Position numbers and translations under genes: made by a program
Shown here: positions 45,008-52,387 of the stretch, piece after piece
How positions within the stretch are numbered: the first letter of the stretch is position 1
Layout: each line of letters starts with the position of its first letter
From: Rebecca billardiae RCC1528
Taxonomy: Eukaryota > Haptophyta
DNA length: 64,000 bases
Assembly: GCA_965240325.2 (NCBI GenBank)
Contig: OZ251227.1
Coordinates: forward strand, 3,162,001 to 3,226,000
Reading direction: 5' to 3'
Notes under the pieces: generated by a model
Seen by the model: only the letters and a program-made list of their open reading frames with translations
Database searches by the model: none
Told to the model about the DNA's origin: nothing

Positions 45008-46840
45008 GGCGCCGGCGCCGGCACGGCTGATATCCTCACGATCGAGCGAGCGTCAGACGACGGCGACGGCGGCGCGGACGGCGGCGCGGCCGGCTCGCGC
45101 GCCGGCGACTCGGAGTCGGAGCTCGGGATCGATCGCTCGCTGCTGCTGTCCTACTCGTCGGAGGAGGAGGGCGGCGGCGACGGCGGCGACGGCGGCGACG
45201 GCGGCGACGGCGGCGACGGCGGTGCGCCGGGCGCAGCGGAGGAGGCCGCGGCTGCCGCCGCCGCCGCCGCGCTGGAGGCCGGGGATGTGGGCTGGTGCGC
45301 GCGCCGCGCCGCGCGCCCGCGCACGCACGCCGCATGCGCCGCGCGCGCCCCGCGCGGCGGCCTCGCCCAGGCCGTGTGCAGCGCAGCGCGTGTTGTTTTC
45401 GCATTTCTTTTCCCAGGCCGTTTTTTTTTCCACAGCGCGGCGCAGCGCTGCGCGTGCTCACGCGCGCGTGCGCCCGCCGCCGCTTGCGCGCGCCGTGTGT
45501 GTGTGTGCCTCGCGCGCAGGCCGAGCCGCCGGCCGCCGACCGCGGGTGTGCTTGAGCGGCTCGCCGCGCAGGAGGCTGCGCGCGCGGACGCCCCCTGGTC
45601 CGCCGAGCGGCACGCGCGCGCCGAGGCGCGGCGGCAGCGACGGCTGCGCGCGACCGAGCGCGGAGACCTGGAGCTGGCGGAGGCGCTGCGCGCCGCGGAC
45701 GAGCCGGCGGCGGTGGCGCGCGTGCGCAAGCCCGAGGATGAGCTGCTCGACTTCACGGACGCGGAGGAGGTGCGTGCCGGCACTGCCCTGCGTTCCGCGC
45801 GCGGCGCGGCGTGCCGTGTGAGAGCGCGCGCGTGTGTGCCGCGCTGTGCGCGCGTGTCCCGAGTCGTGTGGTTACACGCGGCGGTTACGCATGCCCGTTA
45901 CACGCGGCGGTTACGCATGCCCGTTACACGCGGCGCTTACGCATGCCCGTTACACGCGGCGGTTACACTGGGGCGGACGGCGGGGGGCGCCCCGCTGCCT
46001 GCTGGGCTGGGCTGTGCACGGGCCTGCTGGATACGCGCTGCGGCGCGGCTGCGGCTGCGGCTGCGGCTGCGGCTGCGGCTGCGGCTGCGGCTGCGGCTGC
46101 GGCTGCGGCTGCGGCTGCGGCTGCGGCTGCGGCTGCGGCTGCGGCTGCGGCGGGGAGCGCGCGTGTGGTGTGCCGCGGCTCGAGCGCTTCAGCTGCTGAC
46201 CGCCACCCGCCACGCCGCCGCGCGCCGCGCGCCGCGCGCGCAGGTGGGGCGCATCGACTCGGCGTTCGAGCACATGGAGGCGCGCAAGGCCGCGATGACG
46301 GGCGCCGAGGTTCGCGACCCGCTCAGCCGCCAGCTGCGGGTGGCGCTAGCCACCGAGAGACTGGCGGAGCCGCTGTCGGCGGAGCTGGAGGAAGGAGGTG
46401 GGAGCCCCTCCGGCCGGCCGCCGCTGTCGCCGGTGAAGATCCGGCTTGGCGACACGAGCGGCGCGCACGCGCGCTCGACGCTGCCGCCGGTGGGCGGCGG
46501 GATCAAGATCGCGCCGCCGCCAGAGGTCGCGGAGGCGCTGCTCGCGCCGGGCGACGCTCGGATCCCGCGCGGCCGCAAGGGCAAGCGACCGACTGGCCTG
46601 CGGCGCGCGAGCCTGCTGGGCGGCGGCGGCGCGCAGGCGGCCGCCGCCGCTGCCGCGTCGGACAGCTCCGACTTTGGCGGCGGGGGCGGCAGCAGCGACG
46701 GCAGCGACGGCAGCGACGACGAGCAGGGCCCCGACCCCGTCGCGCTCGCAGCCTCTCTCAATACTCCCTCGGCACGGGGCCATGTGGCCGATAGCGCGCA
46801 GCGCCGCCGCGCCGCTGGCGTGCGCCCGCGCGGCGAGTAG
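32223..46840 (+). CDS. Giant (about 4595-residue) protein with Sfi1-like repeats, four exons
   Basis: Exons proposed: 32223-32366, 32498-45294, 45520-45769, 46244-46840. Introns begin GTGCGC or GTGCGT and end GCGCAG; the last two have lengths divisible by three and no stop, so an unspliced frame also stays open. The start ATG of MPSPEVLPEAW lies in a different frame from the long open frame and is joined to it by the first intron. Residues about 350-810 contain nine or ten spaced Trp-rich helices of the type ALxxWxxxxxxR (for example CRRALGGWRAVL, TFVAACRAWRRLA, LRRWRGVRAARLQ), like the centrin-binding repeats of Sfi1. The rest is disordered, with Ala, Gly (17-residue run near 40201) and Arg/Lys/Glu coiled-coil stretches near 38280-38450. 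A centrin-linked centrosome or basal-body role is inferred. No homologue is recognised by name. Confidence 0.75.
45870..45969 (+). repeat. 26-bp tandem repeat inside an intron
   Basis: About 3.5 copies of a 26-bp unit made of GTTACACGCGGCG and GTTACGCATGCCC, in the third intron of the giant gene. Confidence 0.9.
46045..46151 (+). repeat. (GCGGCT)n hexanucleotide repeat inside an intron
   Basis: About 18 uninterrupted copies. It keeps the intron frame open, encoding an alternating Leu-Arg run in the frame of the flanking exons. A probable length-variable site. Confidence 0.95.
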
Positions 46841-47163
46841 CGGGACACGGCAAGTGGCGGTGGCCGAGGCGCTCGAGCTGGTGCGCGCTGCGTACAGTAC
46901 TGAGAGCTAGGAGTCAGACTACTCGGCTGCGAGTAGCCATTCAGACATACTACTACTTAACTACTTCGTCGAGTCACTGACTCACTGACTGTGCCTGGTG
47001 CAGCCACTGGAGTTTCGTCATCCAATGTCCGACGTGAACTGTGCGAACTGCGAACGGGCGCGGCCCTGCGAACACTCACGGCCGTGGGGTATCAGCGCGC
47101 TACTCCTTGGGCACGTCTCCTGCCGCCGGCCGCAGCGCATCGACGAGCGTCCGCCGCGCCGAC
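46841..47163. other. Intergenic spacer
   Basis: Between the giant gene and the DEAD-box gene on the same strand. It holds ACTACT- and CACTGACT-type low-GC sequence but no gene. Confidence 0.5.
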
Positions 47164-48843
47164 ATGGGGACGGCGCCAGCGGGCAAGCGCGGGCTGGACG
47201 CGGGCGAGTCGGAGGCGCAGCGCAAGGAGAGAAAGCGTAGGAAGAAGGAGGCGCGCAAGGCCGCGGCCCTCGCCGCTGCGGGCGCTCCTGCGCCGACCGC
47301 GCTCGCGGCGACGGCGCCTGCCGCCGCGCCCGAGGCTGAGGCGCGCGGCGCGCGCAAGGGCAAGGGCAAGGAGAAGGGCGAGAAGCAGCGGCGGAAGGGA
47401 AAGGACGGCGACCGGGCGGCGAGCGCCACGGCGGGCGCGCACCACGCGCACGGGGATGACACGCTCTCGGCGCCGCGCGCGGCCACATCGGCGCCGGCAG
47501 ACGCGCGCGCCGAGCTGGATCGACGCTACCGCGCGGAGCACGAGATCAGCGCGGGCGAGGGCGCGAGCGCGGACGAGCTGCCGCCGTGCGTGCGCTCCTT
47601 CGACGACGCGCCCTTCGCCGCGCCGCTCGTCGCGCGGCTGCGCGCCGCCGGCTTTGCGCAGCCGACGCCCATTCAGGCACAGGGGTGGCCTGTGGTTGCG
47701 TCGGGCGCCGACCTGATCGCCGTGGCGAAGACGGGCTCGGGCAAGACGCTCGCCTTCCTGCTGCCCGCGCTGCACGCGCTCGGCGCGCACGACGCGCCCC
47801 GAGCCGACGCCGCCGGCCCGCCCGCGCCGCGCGCGCTCGTGCTCGCGCCGACGCGCGAGCTTGCTCAACAGACGTCCGTCGCTGCCGAGCAGTACGGCGG
47901 CGCCGTCGGCCTGCGCTCGGTGTGCGTGTACGGCGGCGTGCCCACGGGGCCGCAGCGCGCCGCGCTCGCCGCGCAGCGCCCGCACGTCCTCCTCGCCACG
48001 CCCGGCCGCCTCGTCGACCTGCTCGGCGCGCGCGCGCTCTCGCTCGGCGCCATTTTATTTTTTATTCTGGACGAGGCCGATCGCATGCTTGATATGGGCT
48101 TCGAGCCGCAGCTGCGCGAGGTGCTCGGCGCGCTGCCCGGCGCGCGGCAGACGCTGTGCTTCTCCGCGACGTGGCCGCGCGCCGTGCGCAAGCTCGCCGC
48201 CGCCTTCCTCCGCGCCGCCGCGACCGTTACGCTTTTCCTCGGCGGCGGCGCGGACGCCGAGCTCGAGGCGAACCGCGCGGTCTCGCAGGCGTTTGTGCAC
48301 GCGACGGACGACGAGAAGGAGAAGAAATTGTACGAGTACCTGTGCGGGCTGGGGGAGGGCTCGCGCGTGGTGGTGTTCGCCAACACGAAGCGCCGCGCCG
48401 AGGCCCTCGCCACGCGCTTCTGGCACGAGGGCTTCGGCACCTGCGCCATCCACGGCGACAAGCGGCAACAGGAGCGCGACGCGGCGCTCGCAAAGTTTGT
48501 CGCACAAGAGTGCCCGCTCATGTTCGCGACCGACGTCGCGGCGCGCGGCCTCGACATCAAGGGGGTGAGCCACGTGGTGAACTTCGACATGGCGAAGGAC
48601 GTCGCGTCGTACGTCCACCGCATCGGCCGCACCGGCCGCGCGGGCGAGCTCGGCGCCGCGCTCACCTTCTGGAACCCGGACTACGACAAGGAGTGCGCGC
48701 CCGCGCTCGTGCGGATCGCGCGCGACGCGGGCCAGCCGGTGCCGGACTGGCTCGCAAAGTTCGAGAAGGCCAGGCCGAGCAAGCAGTGGAAGGTGGACGA
48801 CGCGTCGATCGCGACGCTCGGCGCCACTCCTGCGCCGGCGTGA
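47164..48843 (+). CDS. DEAD-box RNA helicase (Dbp2/Dbp3/DDX5-like)
   Basis: A 559-residue ATP-dependent RNA helicase with every core motif: Q motif region GFAQPTPIQAQGWPV, I AKTGSGKT, Ia PTRELAQQ, GG, Ib TPGRLVD, II DEAD (from residue 303), III SAT, IV VVVFANTKR, V ATDVAARGLDI and VI YVHRIGRTGRAG. The first 120 residues are Lys/Arg/Ala-rich with clusters such as RKERKRRKKEARK, as in nucleolar helicases of the Dbp3 type. That suggests ribosome assembly, though Dbp2/DDX5-like roles in mRNA metabolism cannot be excluded. The start is the ATG at 47164, which gives the basic N-terminus; the frame before it is open without similarity. No intron needed. A MITE is inserted in its 3' flank. Confidence 0.95.
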   Translation: MGTAPAGKRGLDAGESEAQRKERKRRKKEARKAAALAAAGAPAPTALAATAPAAAPEAEARGARKGKGKEKGEKQRRKGKDGDRAASATAGAHHAHGDDTLSAPRAATSAPADARAELDRRYRAEHEISAGEGASADELPPCVRSFDDAPFAAPLVARLRAAGFAQPTPIQAQGWPVVASGADLIAVAKTGSGKTLAFLLPALHALGAHDAPRADAAGPPAPRALVLAPTRELAQQTSVAAEQYGGAVGLRSVCVYGGVPTGPQRAALAAQRPHVLLATPGRLVDLLGARALSLGAILFFILDEADRMLDMGFEPQLREVLGALPGARQTLCFSATWPRAVRKLAAAFLRAAATVTLFLGGGADAELEANRAVSQAFVHATDDEKEKKLYEYLCGLGEGSRVVVFANTKRRAEALATRFWHEGFGTCAIHGDKRQQERDAALAKFVAQECPLMFATDVAARGLDIKGVSHVVNFDMAKDVASYVHRIGRTGRAGELGAALTFWNPDYDKECAPALVRIARDAGQPVPDWLAKFEKARPSKQWKVDDASIATLGATPAPA

Positions 48844-48910
48844 GCCGTTGACGGCGCCGCACGCGCAGCATTATTGATGACGACGCGATAGATGATATCA
48901 TGCTCATGCT

Positions 48911-49033
48911 CTGGCTAGTTCAGACCCGCCGCTCCTTTTGGGAGGCCGCTCCGCGGGCCCGCGGAGCGCTCCGCACGGAGCAATTTATTGTTCGTGGGTA
49001 CGACCACGAAACGGCTGGGTCTGAACCAGCCAG
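48911..49033. mobile_element. MITE, 123 bp, with 17-bp TIRs and 9-bp target duplication
   Basis: The left end CTGGCTAGTTCAGACCC is matched, with one mismatch, by the inverted right end GGGTCTGAACCAGCCAG. Both sides carry the same 9 bp, GCTCATGCT (48902-48910 and 49034-49042), an exact target duplication. The inside contains a GC-rich hairpin (CGCTCCGCGGGCCCGCGGAG region) and no coding sequence. A 9-bp duplication is typical of Mutator-like (9-11 bp) and sometimes Merlin elements. No related transposase is in the window. Confidence 0.9.
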
Positions 49034-49042
49034 GCTCATGCT

Positions 49043-49395
49043 GCATGCAGCAGCAGCGCATATCGCTCATCATCACTACTGTACTATGACGATATGATGA
49101 GTATTGAGTTACTCACTCAGACTGTCTGAGAGTGATGAGTTGATGCTGATGATCGACGCCGGATATGATAATGCGCTGATGCTATAGTGCATGCGCTGAC
49201 ATGATGATCAGCTGAAGTTATTGTTAACAGTCGCGCGACTACCGACGACAGCAGTCGGCTAGCGCTGCCACTGGGCGGCGGCTGCCACCACAGCAACAGG
49301 CGTCGCAGCGGGCGCAGCGGCCAGCCCACCGCCTGGCCGCCCGCCCGCACTGCCGAGAGGCGCGGGAGGGGGACCCTGGCGGGTGCGGTTCGGGC
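49043..49395. other. Intergenic, ATGATG-rich
   Basis: Between the MITE and the 3' end of the M48-like gene. Rich in GATGAT and CATCAT trinucleotides, no gene seen. Confidence 0.5.
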
Positions 49396-50784
49396 TCACG
49401 CCGCGGCCTTCTCGGCGGCCTCCGCCTCGGCGACGGCGCGCTTGCGCCGCGTGAGCGGGCCGAACCAGTCCACGAGCCGCCGGCGCGTCGAGTTCCGCTG
49501 CTCACGCTCCGCGTCCCGCGCCCTAAGCTTCTCAATCGCCCGCTCCGTTGCCTCGGAGCGAGCGCGCGCGCTCGCCTGCCGTTGCATGGCGGAGGCGCGC
49601 GCAGCGTCGGCGGCCTGGCGCAGCGAGGCCTCGGCCTGCTGCGCCAGCGCGGCGGCGGCGGGGCTGGGCGCGTCCTCGCCGATCCCGCGGAGGATCGAGC
49701 GCTCCGCAGCGCCGAACGCGCGCGCGCCGCCCGCGCCCGCCGCGAGCGCCGCAAGGGCGCCGCATGCGCGCTCCGCTGGCGGTGGGTGCGGGCTGCACGC
49801 GGCGGTGAGGAGTGCCGAGACCAGCTGCGGGCGGAGCAGCCACGGGTGGCAGCGCTCGTCCGCCGCGAGCCGCTCCATCACCGTCGCCGCCGCGAGCAGC
49901 AGCCCCTGCGCCTCCTCGCCACCGCCCTCGTCCGAGCCGCGGTCTACCAGTGTCGTCAGCAGCCGATCGGCGCGCGTGCTCAGAAGCGAACGGAGTGCGC
50001 TGTCGTCGGCGCGGCCCTCGGCCGGGACGAGGGCGAGCAGAGCGGCGGCGGCGTGGACGAGCGCGGCGGGCACGTCCGACTCGAGCGCCTCCGCGCGCCG
50101 ACCCGCCGCCTCCGCCGCCTCCGCGCCGCCGCAAGCGCGCTCGATGGCGCGCAGACGCGGCGGCGCGTCAGACGGATCAAAGCACGCGGCAGCGAGCAGC
50201 CGAAGCGCACCGCGCTCGGCGCGGAGGAGCTGGGCGGAGGAGGGGCGCAGCGACTCGGCGAGGTCGAGGACGGGCTGCGCCCACGGCGCCGCCGCGTGCG
50301 CGAGCGCGAGCGCGCGCGAGAGCAGCCCGCCGCTTTCCTTGGCGCGCGCGCGCTCGCGCGCGAGCAGAAATGCGATCGCCGTGTCGTCGAGAGTGTCGAG
50401 CATGCCGGAGTGGAGGATGGCGTACCCGCCGGGGAGCGCGAGCACGCGGCTCTCCTCCGACTGCACCAGCGCGAACTCCCACGCCGCCGAGCCCTCGTCC
50501 CGCGCCTCGGCGGCCGCGAGCCGCTCGTCCGCGCGCGCGACGCGCTTGTAGCTGGCCTCGCCTTGCCCGATCAGCATCCGCTCTGCCTGCTCGACGCGGC
50601 GGTCGAAGCAGGCCTTGCCGAGCTGGCGCTCGTACTGGCCGCCTACCGCCTGCACCGTGAGCACGCCCACGGCGACAGAGCCGCCGAGCGCGAGCCCCGC
50701 GCCGCGGAGGACGCGCGCGAGCGACGTGGCGTGAGCCATGGCGGTCCAAGGGCGTGCACCACGCGAGAGCGCCAAGCCGTGCAT
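49396..50784 (-). CDS. M48/OMA1-like protein lacking the HExxH motif
   Basis: A 462-residue protein from the ATG at 50784; starting at 50739 would give 447. The Arg-rich N-terminus and following hydrophobic segment (LGGSVAVGVLTVQAVGG) suggest mitochondrial import and a membrane anchor. The segment ALPGGYAILHSGMLDTL is the hallmark ALPGG(Y/x)xxxxxGLL block that precedes the active site of M48 proteases such as OMA1. The zinc helix that follows should read LAHExxH. Here it is LLARERARA (from about residue 138 of the longer form), with both His replaced. No second HExxH occurs. The C-terminal half is an Ala-rich helical region with a basic coiled coil ending. So this is a predicted non-catalytic M48 homologue, possibly regulatory. 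It is divergent from the sulfotransferase gene (108 bp). Confidence 0.75.
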   Translation of the reverse strand: MHGLALSRGARPWTAMAHATSLARVLRGAGLALGGSVAVGVLTVQAVGGQYERQLGKACFDRRVEQAERMLIGQGEASYKRVARADERLAAAEARDEGSAAWEFALVQSEESRVLALPGGYAILHSGMLDTLDDTAIAFLLARERARAKESGGLLSRALALAHAAAPWAQPVLDLAESLRPSSAQLLRAERGALRLLAAACFDPSDAPPRLRAIERACGGAEAAEAAGRRAEALESDVPAALVHAAAALLALVPAEGRADDSALRSLLSTRADRLLTTLVDRGSDEGGGEEAQGLLLAAATVMERLAADERCHPWLLRPQLVSALLTAACSPHPPPAERACGALAALAAGAGGARAFGAAERSILRGIGEDAPSPAAAALAQQAEASLRQAADAARASAMQRQASARARSEATERAIEKLRARDAEREQRNSTRRRLVDWFGPLTRRKRAVAEAEAAEKAAA

Positions 50785-50892
50785 CCGCGTCACGTGCTGC
50801 CGCTCAGACTGTGCCGCCGATAGGGCCGCGCCCGCCATCATCAGTTTCGTCGCGAATACTTGTTGTACTGAGGTCGTCACGAACTGGTCCTG

Positions 50893-52089
50893 ATGGCGGC
50901 GCGCCGCACGCGGTGGCGCGCGGCGGTACTGATCATCGTCGCAGGCACGCCACCGTCGCCCTGCGTGGGCGCTCCTGCACTGGTGGTGCACGGCGTCGGG
51001 CGGCCCCTCGCCACGGTCCACATTGGTCCGATGAAGACGGGGACGAGCACGATTCAGCGCATGCTGCTGAGCAACACGACGCGGCTGCAGCGCATCGCCG
51101 AGGCTGAGGACGGCCTCGGCACGCCCGTCGGCACGACGCAATACGCAGGGCATGTGTCCCTTGCCGTCGCGCTACACAAGCCCTGGCAGCTTGTGCCCGG
51201 GCGCCGCGCCCCGCGCGCTTGGCGCGACCTGCTGCGCATCGTCGACTCGGTGCCGCGCGCGCTCCTCCTCTCGTCGGAGGTGTTCAGTCTCCCGGGCGTG
51301 CATGCGCGGCCGCTCCTGCAGGCGCTTGCACCGACGTTCGACGTGCACGTCGTCATCGCGTACCGTCGCGTCTTCGACTGGCTCGTCTCGATGCACCACC
51401 AGCTCTTCCGGACCGACGGCAACAACTACCGGACTCCGCTTGACCTCGTGCGCGCAGCGCGCATGCACCTCACGCTCGGCGAGTGGCTTGGCGCGAGGAC
51501 GAGGCCGTCGGCGCGGGCCGAGTTCAATCGCTCGTACACGAGCCGTGCGTACGAGGCGTGGACGCGCGAGGGCGCGCGCGTGGCGATCTTCAACCTGCAC
51601 GAGAGTCCGGAGGTCCCGCTGCTGGAGCGCTTTGTGTGCGGGCACATGCGCGTGCCGCATGCGTGCGCGTGGCTGCGCGACAGCGCGGAGGGCCGCGCGC
51701 TCGCGCTCGAGCGCGTGAACGACGCCGAGCCGGCCGCACGCAGGTACGTCGCCGACATCGCCCTCACCGCCGTGCGGGACGGCAGCGTGCCTGCCGCCGC
51801 AGTCAACGGCACCGCCACGAAGCAATTTGTGGACCGCTTGGTGGCTGCGCATGCGGCGGGGCGCGTGAGCGGGGCGCTGCCCGTGGCGTGTGCGCCCGAG
51901 GCTGAGCTCGAGTGGGTGTGGAGCCTGAGCGTGCGCGAGGAGGCGCGCCTCGTGCCGGAGTGGCACGAGGTCGCGCGGCTGCGCAGCGCGTACGAGGCGG
52001 CGCTCAACTCGACGGCCGTATTCTGCTGGGCGGACACCGCAGCAGCGCTGAGCCAAGGAGGCGCGTGGCTCGCCGCCCTTGAGGCTTGA
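50893..52089 (+). CDS. Sulfotransferase-like protein, secretory pathway
   Basis: A 398-residue protein with an N-terminal hydrophobic segment after Arg-rich residues, typical of a signal-anchor for the Golgi. HIGPMKTGTSTIQ (Lys 48) is the PAPS 5'-phosphosulfate loop, with the KTGT(S/T)-type core. AYRRVFDWLVSMHHQLF is placed like the 3'-phosphate motif. N-glycosylation sequons occur (for example NRSY, NGTA, NSTA). Size fits Golgi sulfotransferases. Likely it transfers sulfate from PAPS to glycans; the acceptor is unknown. The nearby GT25 gene also suggests cell-surface glycan work but is 24 kb away. The first ATG is used; no intron. Confidence 0.82.
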   Translation: MAARRTRWRAAVLIIVAGTPPSPCVGAPALVVHGVGRPLATVHIGPMKTGTSTIQRMLLSNTTRLQRIAEAEDGLGTPVGTTQYAGHVSLAVALHKPWQLVPGRRAPRAWRDLLRIVDSVPRALLLSSEVFSLPGVHARPLLQALAPTFDVHVVIAYRRVFDWLVSMHHQLFRTDGNNYRTPLDLVRAARMHLTLGEWLGARTRPSARAEFNRSYTSRAYEAWTREGARVAIFNLHESPEVPLLERFVCGHMRVPHACAWLRDSAEGRALALERVNDAEPAARRYVADIALTAVRDGSVPAAAVNGTATKQFVDRLVAAHAAGRVSGALPVACAPEAELEWVWSLSVREEARLVPEWHEVARLRSAYEAALNSTAVFCWADTAAALSQGGAWLAALEA

Positions 52090-52387
52090 GCCTGAGCCGA
52101 CGAGCCTCGCCACTAGCGATAACAACAGCATCAGCTAGCAGCAGTCGTACGTACGTAGGCACGACTGCTCGCCTGCTGCCATATCGTCCGCGCCGCCATT
52201 GGCTACTATAGCGCACTTAGCACTGCTAGCAGTATACAGCATCACAGCAAGCAGTATCAAGTATGTATATGCATGCTGCTGATGACACTGACTCCCAGGA
52301 CGAGACTGACGACGTCCGCCGGCTTGTTGGCCCATATATAACTGCTGATATATATGCGCGTGCGCATGATGCGCGTGATGCCGGCCG

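Noticed and set aside
32252-46840. A single uninterrupted 4862-residue frame.
   Set aside because: The frame is open through three segments that look like introns (GTGCGC...GCGCAG, low-complexity repeats). The true ATG lies in a different frame joined by the first of these.
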